Positions 7,071 to 17,400 of a DNA stretch of 64,000 nucleotides are shown piece after piece. The notes below the pieces were generated by a model. The model was given only the letters and a program-made list of their open reading frames with translations, was not told where the DNA came from and searched no databases. How positions within the stretch are numbered: the stretch's first letter is position 1; each line of letters starts with the position of its first letter. The stretch is from positions 62,001-126,000 of the forward strand of contig UQWI01000009.1 of assembly GCA_900544765.1 (NCBI GenBank), written 5' to 3'. This DNA is from an uncultured Eubacteriales bacterium (GTDB taxonomy: Bacteria; Bacillota; Clostridia; Oscillospirales; Oscillospiraceae). Made by a program: the position numbers and the translations under genes.

Positions 7071-8786
7071 ATGCTAATGACAAAGTGGGGCGAGGCGCTC
7101 GACCGGGAGCACCCTTTGCCCGAATACCCAAGACCGCAGCTCAGGCGTGAAAGCTATCTGAATCTGAACGGCATCTGGGAATACGCCGTGAGTACGGTTA
7201 ACTCCGAGCCGGAGGAGTATGACGGCGAGATAGTCGTCCCCTTCCCGCTCGAGAGCGCCCTGTCCGGCGTCGGCCGCACGCTCATGCCGGGCGAGTACCT
7301 CTGGTACAGGCGCGACTTTGAGCTGCCCGAGGGCTTCAACATCGGGCGCGTGCTGCTGCACTTCGGCGCAGTGGACCAGTGCGCCCGCGTCTGGGTAAAC
7401 GGCATGGACGCCTGTGTCCACACCGGCGGATACCTGCCCTTCTCGGCAGACATAACCGAGCTGCTGGAGCCCGGCGTCAACACCCTTGTCGTGCGCGTCA
7501 CCGACGAGACGGACGCGGGCTATCACACCCGAGGCAAGCAAAAGCTCAAGCCCGGCGGCATATGGTACACGCCTGTCAGCGGCATCTGGCAGACCGTCTG
7601 GTGCGAGAGCGTGCCGGAAAACTACATCGCCTCTCTCTTCATCACTCCGCATCTGGAGGACGGCGCAGTTGAAATCTCCTGCGGCGGCGAGGGCCCTGTA
7701 CACGCAGAGATAGGCGGCGACAGCTACGACTTTGACGCCGGAGCCCCCGCGCTGCTGAAGCTGCGCGAGGTGCGCGCCTGGTCTCCCGAGGAGCCCTATC
7801 TCTATCCTGTAAAGCTGACGCTGGGCGACGACGTGGTCGAGAGCTACTTCGCGCTGCGAAGCGTGGGCGTCGGCGAGGACAGGAACGGCGTGAAGCGCCT
7901 TACGCTCAACGGCAAGCCGTATTTTATGAACGGCCTGCTAGACCAGGGCTGGTGGCCGGACGGCCTGTACACCGCGCCCAGCGACGAGGCCCTGGCCTTC
8001 GACATCGCCGCGGCCAAGGCGATGGGCTTCAACACCCTGCGCAAGCACGTCAAGGTTGAGCCTGCGCGCTGGTACTACCACTGCGACAGGCTGGGCATGC
8101 TGGTCTGGCAGGACATGCCCAACGGCGGCGGAAAATACTCCGCCGTCACCGTCAGCGCCCCTCTGCTCACCGGCAAGCACAGTCCCGACAACAAGTACGC
8201 CAAATTCGCCCGCAAGGACGACAAGGGCCGCAAGGAGTTCACCGAAGAGCTGCTGGACATGGTCTCCTGCCTCTACAACTCGCCCAGTATCGTCGCCTGG
8301 GTCATTTTCAACGAGGGCTGGGGCCAGTTCGACTCCGACAGGTGCGCCGGGGCCGTGCTGGACATAGACCCCACGCGCATCATCGACCGCGCCAGCGGCT
8401 GGCACGACCAGGGCAGCGGAGAGCTCAGGAGCATACACCTCTACTTTGACGACTACAGGCACCGCCCAGACAAGCTGGGCCGCTGCGTCGCGCTCACCGA
8501 GTTCGGCGGCTACTCCCTGCCCATCGGCGGTCACCTCTGGAACGAGGGCGGGAAGCCCTTCGGCTACAAGAAGTTCGACAGCCAGGAGAAATTCCGCCGC
8601 GCGCTGACGCTGCTCTACGACGGGCAGATACGGCCCGCCTGCATGAACGGCCTCGCCGCCGCGATATACACCCAGCTCACCGACGTGGAAGGCGAGCTCA
8701 ACGGCCTGATGACCTACGACCGCCGCGTGATAAAGCTCGCCCCCGACGACATCAAGCGCATCATAGCCATGCCGCCCGTAAAATGA
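7071..8786 (+). CDS. Glycoside hydrolase family 2 (beta-galactosidase/beta-glucuronidase-like)
   Basis: A 571-residue cytoplasmic enzyme (no signal peptide). The N-terminal sugar-binding jelly roll (about 20-180, DFELPEGFNIGRVLLHFGAV type), a short immunoglobulin-like domain and the catalytic TIM barrel (about 280-571) are in the usual GH2 order. The acid/base is predicted as E415 (IFNEGWGQ) and the nucleophile as E477 (ALTEFGG). The protein is shorter than LacZ and lacks the C-terminal LacZ domains, like many gut Firmicute GH2 proteins. Substrate is uncertain: beta-galactoside, glucuronide or arabinoside are possible. SD GGAGGG lies 5-6 nt before ATG. It converges on an AraC-family regulator that may or may not control it. 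Confidence 0.88.
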   Translation: MLMTKWGEALDREHPLPEYPRPQLRRESYLNLNGIWEYAVSTVNSEPEEYDGEIVVPFPLESALSGVGRTLMPGEYLWYRRDFELPEGFNIGRVLLHFGAVDQCARVWVNGMDACVHTGGYLPFSADITELLEPGVNTLVVRVTDETDAGYHTRGKQKLKPGGIWYTPVSGIWQTVWCESVPENYIASLFITPHLEDGAVEISCGGEGPVHAEIGGDSYDFDAGAPALLKLREVRAWSPEEPYLYPVKLTLGDDVVESYFALRSVGVGEDRNGVKRLTLNGKPYFMNGLLDQGWWPDGLYTAPSDEALAFDIAAAKAMGFNTLRKHVKVEPARWYYHCDRLGMLVWQDMPNGGGKYSAVTVSAPLLTGKHSPDNKYAKFARKDDKGRKEFTEELLDMVSCLYNSPSIVAWVIFNEGWGQFDSDRCAGAVLDIDPTRIIDRASGWHDQGSGELRSIHLYFDDYRHRPDKLGRCVALTEFGGYSLPIGGHLWNEGGKPFGYKKFDSQEKFRRALTLLYDGQIRPACMNGLAAAIYTQLTDVEGELNGLMTYDRRVIKLAPDDIKRIIAMPPVK

Positions 8787-8814
8787 GCGCGGGAAATCCC
8801 GCTCCACAGAGAAA

Positions 8815-8843
8815 CGCCCCCTCCCCGGAAACAGGAGGGGGCG
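8815..8843. terminator. Intrinsic terminator between convergent genes
   Basis: CGCCCCCTCC / GGAGGGGGCG stem of 10 bp with a 9-nt loop, between the GH2 gene and the convergent AraC-family gene. T-tracts are poor. Confidence 0.6.
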
Positions 8844-8866
8844 CTTCTGCGCCTATGCAGGTATTC

Positions 8867-9829
8867 CTAGCGGCTGCGCCTGCGCAGCCGCCTGTACTCC
8901 GACGGCGCGATCCCGAACTGCGCGCGGAAAGCCTCCGCGAATTTTCCCTGGTTCGTGTAGCCCACGCGCATGGCTATCTCGGAGATAGGCTCGTCTCCCT
9001 CCTCGAGCAGCGCGGCGGCGGCAAGCATGCGCTTAGTGCGCACATAGTCGGAGATATTCCGGCCGTATACGCCCTTGAAGCACTTCCTGAGCGCCGTCCC
9101 ACCGACGCCGAAATACTCCGCCAGCGCCTTTACGGGGATGTGCCGGTCCAGGTTGCCCGTAAGCAGCGCTTCCGCCTGCTTGGCCACGCGGACCTGCTCC
9201 GCAGTGAAAAACTGCCCGCGCTGCTCCTGGCGCACGCCCCGGCAGAGCAGCCTCAGCAGCACCAGCAGCGCGAGGCGCAGGTCGCACAGCTCACCCTCCG
9301 AGCGCAGCCTCCACAGCCAGGCGCAGGCCACCTCCTGGGTCTCGCTCACCCGGTAGACGCCCGCGTTGTTCCCGCCCGAAGCCAAGCCGTCCAGGCGGTC
9401 CAAATCTACGCCCATCCTGGAAAACAGCCGTTCCGGCCCCGCGCCCAGCTCCCGCCTGTCCAGGTATATTACTATCCCGCGGTAGTAGCCTCTCGGGAAA
9501 TAGTACGCCCCCTCGGCGCTGCGGCTCACAGTCAGCTCCTTCTCCTGCACATAAAAGTAGGAGCCGTTGTCCATCTTCATCTCGGCGCGTCCCGACATGC
9601 AGTAGTTTATCCTCAGAAGGCGCTCTTCCGCCGGGGCGGCGTCGGGGCATGAGGAGGCGCCTATGTCAATGTACCCCAGAGTCACGCCCGGGAACACGGT
9701 GGCAAAAAGCTCCTCTCCCGCGCCGTCTTTGGAGTCCAATATGAGCTTGGCCGCATTCGGGCCCTTGATGATAGTGAACTCGGGGATTTCCGAGCAGCTG
9801 TCCATGATATTGTCTACAGTATTTCCCAT
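8867..9829 (-). CDS. AraC-family transcriptional regulator
   Basis: A 320-residue regulator. The N-terminal half (about 1-200) is a cupin-like sensing region of unknown ligand. The C-terminal part (about 215-318) is a double helix-turn-helix: LTGNLDRHIPVKALAEYF then KRMLAAAALLEEG and the end signature MRVGYTNQGKFAEAFRAQFG. ATG 9829 is chosen because AGGGGGTG lies 6 nt upstream; an in-frame GTG at 9838 overlaps that SD. A consensus promoter is at 9856-9884. It resembles the AraC regulators near siderophore or carbohydrate genes in Clostridia, but the target is not evident here. Confidence 0.9.
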   Translation of the reverse strand: MGNTVDNIMDSCSEIPEFTIIKGPNAAKLILDSKDGAGEELFATVFPGVTLGYIDIGASSCPDAAPAEERLLRINYCMSGRAEMKMDNGSYFYVQEKELTVSRSAEGAYYFPRGYYRGIVIYLDRRELGAGPERLFSRMGVDLDRLDGLASGGNNAGVYRVSETQEVACAWLWRLRSEGELCDLRLALLVLLRLLCRGVRQEQRGQFFTAEQVRVAKQAEALLTGNLDRHIPVKALAEYFGVGGTALRKCFKGVYGRNISDYVRTKRMLAAAALLEEGDEPISEIAMRVGYTNQGKFAEAFRAQFGIAPSEYRRLRRRSR

Positions 9830-9855
9830 TCGCGTCACCCCCTATCATGCGCAAA

Positions 9856-9884
9856 ATTATATAATTATCTCTTTTATTTGTCAA
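9856..9884 (-). promoter_or_regulatory. Consensus promoter of the AraC-family gene
   Basis: On the minus strand TTGACA (9879-9884), a 17-bp spacer and TATAAT (9856-9861): a perfect sigma-A consensus with ideal spacing. The surrounding DNA is rich in AATT palindromes. Confidence 0.8.
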
Positions 9885-10068
9885 TTGGACAATTGTATAA
9901 TTATAAAGTTAGTGGACACATAACCGCTCAGGTTAAAGCTATGCGGCATTTTCAGCGCCCGTGTTCAATACCGTCCGCCGTCTCTCCGGCCAAGCGGAAA
10001 CGGCAGAAGCCTAGTTCCTGAAACAGGAAATTCGCGCATCCGGCCGCTCTGCGCCGCCGGGCCGAAAA

Positions 10069-10108
10069 ACGCTTTGCAGCCCGGACAAATGTCCGGGCTG
10101 CAAAGCGT
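10069..10108 (-). terminator. Strong intrinsic terminator of the pilus operon
   Basis: A perfect 19-bp inverted repeat (ACGCTTTGCAGCCCGGACA and its complement) around a 2-nt centre, followed on the minus strand by TTTT. It lies 22 bp past the last sortase gene. Confidence 0.9.
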
Positions 10109-10129
10109 CTGTCCGCGATGGGTGAGCCG

Positions 10130-10744
10130 TCAGGCGCGTACGCATCTTACGGCGACTCTGGCCTGTCCGCCTGTCGTACAGGTAAACAGCGTGAGATCCC
10201 AGTCGTCGCTGAGCATTTCCTCAATCGCCGTCGGTTCCAGCACCTCGACCGCCTGGACCTCATAGGCAAAGCTGTTTCCATCCACGTCGGTGAATATGAC
10301 CTCCGCCCCGGCATTCAGGTCCCTGACCGGGCCGAAGTGCGTGCTGTAATTGTGCGCCGCAATGGTAAATCCGCTGCTGTGCGCCGTCCCGCTGTAGCGG
10401 CAGGGCGCAATCCTCAGGTTGGAGTAGCTCCAATCGCTAATAACCGGCAGCGACAGCCCCAGGGAAGGCACATCCAGCACTCCTATGTATGTGTTCCCGT
10501 CCACGAGCATTGTGGGCATCTCCGCTTCGGGGCTGAACGTATATTCCGGCAGCCCTTCGGCTTCCTCTTCCGTCGAATCTTCCCGGGCGGCCAGCTCGCT
10601 CCTGATGACCTCCACGGTTTCACCGGCCTGTCTGCCGGCCCTGTACTCGTCGTATAGGTTGAAGCCCACGATGCAAAACCCCGCCGCCAGCAGCAAAACA
10701 CCGGCGGCTATCAGCCAGTTTGCGAGCCTTCTCCTACCTGTCAT
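10130..10744 (-). CDS. Second sortase of the pilus locus (class B/D-like)
   Basis: A 204-residue sortase with an N-terminal membrane helix (about 7-27) and an extracytoplasmic sortase barrel. The catalytic His is in IAAHNY, the Cys in TLFTCTTGG and the Arg in RVAVRC. It lacks the C-terminal membrane helix of class C pilin polymerases, so a housekeeping-like role, anchoring finished pili to the wall, is inferred. It starts inside the end of the LPQTG gene (11-bp overlap), and is the last gene of the operon. Sub-class assignment is uncertain. Confidence 0.88.
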   Translation of the reverse strand: MTGRRRLANWLIAAGVLLLAAGFCIVGFNLYDEYRAGRQAGETVEVIRSELAAREDSTEEEAEGLPEYTFSPEAEMPTMLVDGNTYIGVLDVPSLGLSLPVISDWSYSNLRIAPCRYSGTAHSSGFTIAAHNYSTHFGPVRDLNAGAEVIFTDVDGNSFAYEVQAVEVLEPTAIEEMLSDDWDLTLFTCTTGGQARVAVRCVRA

Positions 10745-11723
10745 CTGAGTTACCCCGGCGGCGGCGTATTATCAGCCCGGCCGCCACAAATATCAGCCCC
10801 GCGCAGAAAAGCAGGGGCACGGGCCACCAGAGCTGGCCCGTCTGCGGCAGCTTTTCCGGTTCATCAGGAGAGGTCGAAGGTTCAGGGGACTCTGAAGGTT
10901 CCGGCGTGTCGTCGGGCTTGGTGTTGGTAATTATGAACACTCTGCCCTCGCGCTCTACCGTGACCGTATAGCCATCGGGGACGTCTCTCTCGACAACCCG
11001 CCATTGCGAGTCTGCGTCCAGGTCATCCCAGGTGTATTCCCATTCGTTTGCCTCGCTGAGGACAACCGTGTCGGCCACGCGCCCGTTCTCCAGCAGCTGG
11101 ACATAGATATACCCGGGCCTCGCGCTCTTGTCCCCACCGTCATCCCATACCTTCTTTACGCTGACGCTTGTGTACTCTTCCGTTATCTCGTCACGGTCAT
11201 ACTTGCACGTCACCTCGACGCTGTAGTCCCAGCCTCCGCCGTCCGCTTCGCCGGGGACCGACACCAGCATCGCCTCCGGCGTGTATACAGTCCGGCCTGA
11301 AGTGTAGCGCTCGCCCGAAACCAGGTAAAGCCCCGGACGCAGCCCGGTAAAGTACGCCCTGCCGCCTGAGCCGGTCTCCCTTTCCTGAAGCGGGTCAAGC
11401 CCGTCGCGGGCGGCGTATGCGTCCAGCGTCTGTGCCAGAGCGCGCCAGCCGGAGCTGTCCAGCCCGTCGAGGCTCACATTATAGCGCCGGAAATCGCCGG
11501 TAAGCGTATATTCCCCTGACTCGGAAACGTCGGCAACACGGTACAGCGAAAAATCCACGCCTGAGAAGCCCCGCGAGCCTGAGCCGAAGTAAACGCTTAT
11601 GGACGAGCTCCTGTCGAGGTCAATATCCTCGCGGGCCAGCACGGACACGGTAAAGCAGGCCATTGCCAGCAGGAGGGCAAGCAGCGCCGCGCCGCCGCGC
11701 CGGTGTAAGCCTTGTTTCCTCAT
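10734..11723 (-). CDS. LPXTG surface protein with Cna-B domain, minor/basal pilin candidate
   Basis: 329 residues. It has a signal peptide (about 10-33), a first beta-rich domain with a SpaA/GramPos-pilin look (FSLYRVADVSESGEY, RPGLYLVSGE), then a Cna-B domain (about 185-262; SVSVKKVWDDGG to FIITNT) and a Pro/Ser/Glu spacer. The wall-sorting signal LPQTG starts near 292, followed by a hydrophobic helix and RRRRG. A very good SD (AAAGGGAGGT) precedes ATG 11723, two bases after the upstream sortase stop. Position next to a class C sortase suggests a pilus base or minor subunit; this is inferred. Confidence 0.87.
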   Translation of the reverse strand: MRKQGLHRRGGAALLALLLAMACFTVSVLAREDIDLDRSSSISVYFGSGSRGFSGVDFSLYRVADVSESGEYTLTGDFRRYNVSLDGLDSSGWRALAQTLDAYAARDGLDPLQERETGSGGRAYFTGLRPGLYLVSGERYTSGRTVYTPEAMLVSVPGEADGGGWDYSVEVTCKYDRDEITEEYTSVSVKKVWDDGGDKSARPGYIYVQLLENGRVADTVVLSEANEWEYTWDDLDADSQWRVVERDVPDGYTVTVEREGRVFIITNTKPDDTPEPSESPEPSTSPDEPEKLPQTGQLWWPVPLLFCAGLIFVAAGLIIRRRRGNSDDR

Positions 11724-11724
11724 G

Positions 11725-12579
11725 CTATTTACCTCCCTTTTTGCTCTTTTTCCGGCGTGACCGCAGCGCCGCTGCAAGCACGATTATCAGCAATATGGGG
11801 ATTGCTATTATGGGCAGCACATAGCGCTCGTCTATGAGCACCGCGTCCGCTATAATCTGCAGTATCCCGCCCTCCTCCGGCGTTTCAACGCGGTGGCCGC
11901 GCACAAGCAGCCGGTGCGAGTTGACGCCGTAGGGCGTGCATGTCACAAGGGTGCACAGGTCCTCTCCCGCTTCAATTTCCAGCAGCGAAATGTCGTCCGG
12001 CTCCACAACGCTAATCTGGTCAACCTCGTATGTAAGCGTCTCGTCCAGCACATGGAGGGTAAACGTGTCCCCCTCCGTGAGCTGATCCAGGTCGGTGAAC
12101 AGCCGGGCAGAGGGCAGGCCGCGGTGGCCGGATATCACGCAGTGCGTACTCTCTCCGCCCACTGGCAGCGATGAGCCCTCTATATGCCCTATGGCGGTTT
12201 GGAGCACTTCCTCGCTCGTACCGTGATAGATCGGCAGCGTGACGTCTATGTCCGGTATCTCCACATAGCCCATAATCCCGTTGCCGGAGACGTTCAGCAG
12301 GGAGTTATAGTACTCCATGTCCTCCTCGTCGGGCAGGAACCTGTTTCCGTCCTGGAGCAGCCCCGCGTTGTACGCTCTCGCCTCGGCGAGCATCTCTTCG
12401 TACCTGTCCGCGTCCAGCTCCGTCACCGTGTCCACATAGGAGGCTATGGCCCGCGACTGGTGCCGGGAGTTCCAATAGTCCGAGACCGTCGGGTACAGCA
12501 GCAGGGACAGCCCTGCAAGGAGCACAACAACCAGCAGTATAAGCGTTATTCTGTTTGTTTTAGCTCTTTTGTTCTTCAT
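11725..12579 (-). CDS. Class C sortase, pilin polymerase
   Basis: A 284-residue class C sortase. It has an N-terminal helix (about 10-30), a class C-type N-terminal extension, catalytic His in ISGHRGLP, Cys in TLVTCTPYGVNSHRLLVRG with Arg in the same motif, and the diagnostic C-terminal membrane helix (about 252-275) followed by basic residues. Class C sortases join pilin subunits through Lys-LPXTG isopeptide bonds. I see no clear DPW/DPF lid motif. SD AGGAG precedes the ATG at 12579. It lies between the major pilin and the minor pilin genes, as in other sortase pilus operons. Confidence 0.93.
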   Translation of the reverse strand: MKNKRAKTNRITLILLVVVLLAGLSLLLYPTVSDYWNSRHQSRAIASYVDTVTELDADRYEEMLAEARAYNAGLLQDGNRFLPDEEDMEYYNSLLNVSGNGIMGYVEIPDIDVTLPIYHGTSEEVLQTAIGHIEGSSLPVGGESTHCVISGHRGLPSARLFTDLDQLTEGDTFTLHVLDETLTYEVDQISVVEPDDISLLEIEAGEDLCTLVTCTPYGVNSHRLLVRGHRVETPEEGGILQIIADAVLIDERYVLPIIAIPILLIIVLAAALRSRRKKSKKGGK

Positions 12580-12651
12580 GCAGGGCTCTCCTCGCCGCTG
12601 CAAGTCCGGGAGGGAGAGCCCCTCCCGGACACAGCGATATGTACGAAACGT

Positions 12652-14379
12652 TTATTCGTCGCCGGCTTTCCTCATGCGGAGCTTGACGAACAGCAGCACT
12701 CCCGCGCACAGCACGAGCAGCGCGCCCGCGGCGTAGAAGATAGTGGTGCCGATGCCGCCGGTCTCCGGCAGGGTGGAGCCGCCGTTGTTCTCCACGGTGA
12801 TGGCAACCGCGCCGGTGTTAGGCTCACCGTTTTCGGCAGCAGCATCGTCAACCGATATGGTCAGAGCGATGAGGGCGTCGGCGGCAACTCCATTCCAAGT
12901 CTGCCCGTTAGCCGTGGTGGCCGTGATTACTATCTTCAGATCGTCCTCCAGCAGGTTGTAGCCGTCGGGAGCCTTTATCTCGCGGAGATAATAGGTGCCG
13001 TCGTCAAGGCCTGCAACGCTGAACAGTCCGTTTTCGTTGGAGGTTATTAACAGACTTCCATTGTTGTAATTTGCGAAATCTTCGGCGGTCAGATTTGCCA
13101 TTCTTTCTGCATCATTGTTTCCTGTTACGCCAAGGTTAATTTCATCAGGCGCCAACCAATCGGAGAGCCTGCCGTTTGCATCTATCTGCGCAACGCGCGT
13201 ATGTCCACCATTGAACAGCACAAACTGAGCGCCCGGCAGCGTCGTAACATCGTCCTCACCGTCTACCTTCGTGCCGTCCAGCTCATAGGTGAAAACTATA
13301 ACTCTGTCCTCGGTGGTACGGCCCAGGCCGTCGCCGTTGGGGTTGTTGGAGAACTCAAGGTATACGCTGTTGGGGTTTCCGTCAAGGCCGATTTCCGCGT
13401 TGGCGTTGAGAGTGGCGTCGTAGGTTATGATGATATAATTGGCAGGGTGGTCATGAGCATCAAGCGCCTTGATATTCTGTATGGTTATCGAAAATGCGCC
13501 GTCAGTCACTGCACTTACCTCGTACAGGTTATTTGCCTGCGGATCAAATTCATTTATATTTGCATCGGTTGTTTCGGTAACATAAACGTTTATGCTGTCA
13601 GCGTCCAGCGTCAGTCCATTGGAAAGCGTATCGTTGAAAACAAACATATATTCCTCATAAGCGTCTATGTTCTGCGGAACTGTGGCTATCAGCTTAAAGG
13701 GAACTCTGTCGCCGATGTCCCAGTCGGCCACGTCGTTGTAGCCAATACCATAAGTACCGGCCCCATCAGCCTGCGCAAACTCCTCGTCGTATACCTTCTT
13801 CTCCACGGTGGGGATGTCGCTGTCCTTCGGCTCCATGGTCACGTTGCCCAGCACCTGGACTATGTACTCGGTGGCGTTATCCGCGTCGCCCTCAAGGGAG
13901 CCGTCCTGATCCTTCACGAGATAGTAACCGGCGGGGAGGTTAGAAATGGTATATACTCCATCTCCCTTGGTGCTATCATAGTGTGTTTCTGTCAAATGCT
14001 GCGCAGCTATTTCCGCGAACGCGGCGGCATCGGCGGCGGTGGCGCCCTCGGCGCCGAGAGCCTTAGCCACGTCGGCAGCGGTGGTGCAAGCACCGTACTT
14101 CCCATTGTCAGCAGCCTTCAGCGCGGCAAGGAGTGCGTCGCCGTTCACGCCCGTACCCCATATGATGTTGCCGAGCATGGGGCCTTCGGTTGCGCCGTCA
14201 GTGGGGTCATCGCTGGCAACGGTGCCGGCGAATATCTGGTATGCCTCGTAGGTGTGGCCGGCCTTGTCGTTGGTAATGGTGATAGAATATACTCTCTCAG
14301 CCGCGAAGCCGGGGACCGCCAGTGCCACGGTGAGCACCAGCGCGAGCAGTATTGCCCATGTGCGTCTCATTTTCTTCAT
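12652..14379 (-). CDS. Major pilin subunit (SpaA-type, LPETG)
   Basis: 575 residues: a signal peptide (cleavage after GFAA, about 26), an N-terminal pilin domain (YEAYQIFAGTV, LPAGYYLVKDQDGS), the segment PTVEKKVYDE at about 190 that likely holds the pilin-motif Lys, a large middle region, and a C-terminal Cna-B-like domain (GAQFVLFNGG to AGLDDGTYYLREIKAPDGY). The sorting signal LPETG is at about 537-541, followed by a membrane helix and KLRMRKAGDE. Length, domain order and neighbouring class C sortase make it the best candidate for the polymerised shaft protein. SD AGGTG precedes ATG 14379. Confidence 0.9.
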   Translation of the reverse strand: MKKMRRTWAILLALVLTVALAVPGFAAERVYSITITNDKAGHTYEAYQIFAGTVASDDPTDGATEGPMLGNIIWGTGVNGDALLAALKAADNGKYGACTTAADVAKALGAEGATAADAAAFAEIAAQHLTETHYDSTKGDGVYTISNLPAGYYLVKDQDGSLEGDADNATEYIVQVLGNVTMEPKDSDIPTVEKKVYDEEFAQADGAGTYGIGYNDVADWDIGDRVPFKLIATVPQNIDAYEEYMFVFNDTLSNGLTLDADSINVYVTETTDANINEFDPQANNLYEVSAVTDGAFSITIQNIKALDAHDHPANYIIITYDATLNANAEIGLDGNPNSVYLEFSNNPNGDGLGRTTEDRVIVFTYELDGTKVDGEDDVTTLPGAQFVLFNGGHTRVAQIDANGRLSDWLAPDEINLGVTGNNDAERMANLTAEDFANYNNGSLLITSNENGLFSVAGLDDGTYYLREIKAPDGYNLLEDDLKIVITATTANGQTWNGVAADALIALTISVDDAAAENGEPNTGAVAITVENNGGSTLPETGGIGTTIFYAAGALLVLCAGVLLFVKLRMRKAGDE

Positions 14380-14440
14380 TCATAACACCTCTTGCTTTCT
14401 TTGTTCTTCTATTCAACAATTGGATTACCGAATTTGCTGC

Positions 14441-17400
14441 TCAGTGTCTGCTCCTGCGCGCACGCCTTATCTGCAGCACGCACAGAGTTCCGAGGGACAG
14501 CGTTACCAGCGCCAGCGCCAGCATGCGCCATGCGCCCGTGCCGCCCGTCTCGGGCAGGACGTACACCGCCGTCTCCTTATTTATTACGGTTATCGTGCCG
14601 TCCGTTATGCCATCATTGTTTCCGTACGACGTCTCGAAGCCGTCCACGGGCGTTTCCACTACGGTGTAAGTATAAGGATTGTTTTCATCATCCTTCTTTG
14701 GCAGGTTTTCCCAGGTGTAGCTCCAGTTGTTTTCTGCGCTGAGCGTGACCTCGGCGCCCTCGCCTTCGTATTTCACCCGGTTGCAATAGAGCGTCACCGT
14801 GACGGAATCGGGCAGGTTTTCCGTCAGCGTATCGCCGTCGATGTCCTGCCATATCTTCTCCACCTTGATTGAAGTCGTTGTCGGCGCGTTGGAGATGTAT
14901 TCCGTTTTGCTCTCGCCGAAGGGGATGAAGACGACCTGATCCCAGGTTATGTCCGCTCCTTTCAGTGCGTCTGCCATCGCCTCGGCAGTCGCTTCTCCCG
15001 TCGCTCCCAACTCGCCCCAGACGTAGTACCTCGGCGTGGTATCCAGCTCGTAGCCTTCAAGGGTCTCGTATTCCGTCAGGCGGTAGAGGGTGTTGTAGTG
15101 CGTGCCGTCGCCGTCTCCTTCGTCCAGGAAGTTCAGGATAATGGCGCCTCTCACACCGTCTCCGCCGGTGATGAAATATCCGTCTCTGCCCTCCGCCGTT
15201 ATCGAGGTCTGTACCCATTCGTAGGTTTCGTTTTCCTGCTTCTCAAACCTGGCCAACTCAAAGAGTACGCCGTTGAGCAGATTGGCCCGGTTGTCTCCGG
15301 CGTATTTGTAGATGGTCAGTTTGGCCCGGTTCACCGTGCCTCCTGAGTCCTGCGCCGAAATTATTACCTCGTCGCCGGCAGATATGACTGCCCTGCCAAG
15401 CAGGGAAGCCGTATTGTTAACCGTGATTTCATCGAGCGCGCTGGTGCCGGAGTCTATCTCGTAGGCATACACCACCACGCAGGCCGTTTCATCCGGCACG
15501 GTGAAGGTGTAGGTATTTTCCGTACCCGGCTCCGCCTCGACCTTGAAGCCGTCGAACTCCTCCTCGGTGATCTCCTCTCCCAGATAGTGGCCATCGACGT
15601 CTGTCGCGTCATAGTGGTAAAGCCCTATGGTCTCCAGCCTTATGACGGCCTCGGCCCCTGTGGGAAGCGTCAGCGTATCGCGCAGCTCCAGCTGATTGCT
15701 CGCCGGGTGCAGATTCCTGGACGCGGGGTTTATCACCACATAGTAGTAGACCAGGTTCACTCCGTCCTCGGTTGCCTGTACGCTGTCTTTTGTGAGCGTG
15801 GAGCTGCTGTTCGTGACATTGGCCTCTGCGGAGTCCTCGCCGACGCCCGTCCACTTGATGGTATTATTGTAGGTATGGGTTTCCCCTTCCTCCAGAGCCG
15901 CCAACGCTTCATCGCCGCTCACGTCTATGGAGTAGTACAGGCCGATGATACAGTCTTTGAACTGCCCCAGGTTTTTCAGCGTATAGTCTCCATAGTATTT
16001 TCCGCTGCTGTCCAGATAGTCCCACGTTTTAACCGTACTCACTTTACCCGTGATCACGTTGTAAATCCTCATCTGCTGTTCAAAAGCAATATTGCCGTCG
16101 AATTGCTGCAGCATATTGTCGTGGAAACTGATCGTGTCGCCGTAGTTGTAGAACAGTATTCGGTAGTAAAGCTTCCCGCCGGTGTCGCCGAGGTCGATAT
16201 CCACCGGGCCGTCCACATATACATCCGAGTCCAGGTTGTAGTCGTCGCCGCTGGGAGCCGTCCCGGTGCTGCTGACCTGCTTTTGGAGCTGCTCGTGGAA
16301 GGCCGTACTCAGCCACACTCTGGCCGTGTCGCCCTGTATGACGCCGACGTTGGATATGGTCAGCTGCCCGCCGTCGGTTATGTTGTTCCGGTTCACCAGC
16401 GTCTGGTAGCTTATGTACAGCTGCCGGCTCCCGGCCAGCTTTCCCAGCGCTGCCTCCTTAAAGGTGATGCAGAACAGCGCGATGGGTTTGTCCGATGCCG
16501 CGCCGTCATTGACGTTGGTGAGATCCTGACTAAATATCGTTTCGGTATCATCCCACGCCGCAGCGAACGTGCCGTAATTCGGCATATCTTCCACGTACAC
16601 GACGCTGACGGTGAAGTCCGTTCCCCAATCCAGGGTCTGCCTCAGCGCGGTTTGAATTGTGAGGGTCTTTCGCAGTGTGCTGAGCGTGGTGTAGTGAGTC
16701 CCGTCGGCGAACACGCCGCTGTCGCTGTCGGTGTAGTATGCGTCCGGAATCCAGTCCATGTACCGGATGCTGTTCAAATTAACGTTGTCCGACGGGTAAG
16801 TAATCGTTGAGCGCCAGTCTATGGTTCCGACGTCCGTACCTGTGTTCAGATCTCTTCCGGTGCTTTCCTTTACCAGCCCGTAGCCCGTATCCGGCACAGT
16901 TCCGTTCCAGTTTACAGTCACGCTGTAATTATCCAATTTGGCCGTGTTCTGAAAAGCTATAGCAGCGTCCGCTCCCGCATCCTCCGGGAACGGGGTCTCA
17001 TATACGAGCCGGTAAACCCAGTCGGAGCCGAGGCCATCCGGCCATTTGCCGGCTGCGGGGAAGTTAACGGTCATAGCGCCATTGTCGCTGTAGGTAATCA
17101 AAGCACTGAACGCATCCGTCACTTCGCCCTTTGACACCTGCTGTCCGGCGTCGTTGATTTCAAAGGCCGTCACCCGGAGATTTGTGATGTACTCCAAGTT
17201 GTAGTTCACGTCGGTGCCGTTCAGCGTGTAGAGCATCGTGTCGCTGAACTTCATGCCGCTCAAGTCGCGTCCGTCCTCGTTGAGCGTAACCGTCCACTGC
17301 AAATTTCCGGTGCCTTCATTTTCCGTTACCAACTTGCTGACCATGTTGCCGCTGACCGAAACCGTGGCATTGGCTTTGACAGTATTTGAAGTGTCCTGTG

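Larger units (their letters stand above)
9830..10129. other. Intergenic region upstream of the AraC gene and downstream of the pilus operon
   Basis: 300 bp. It holds the AraC gene promoter (9856-9884) and the pilus operon terminator (10069-10108). Between about 9890 and 10068 nothing recognisable was seen. Confidence 0.6.

Noticed and set aside
13201..14385. Plus-strand open frame opposite the major pilin gene
   Set aside because: No SD, no domain, fully antisense to a clear pilin.
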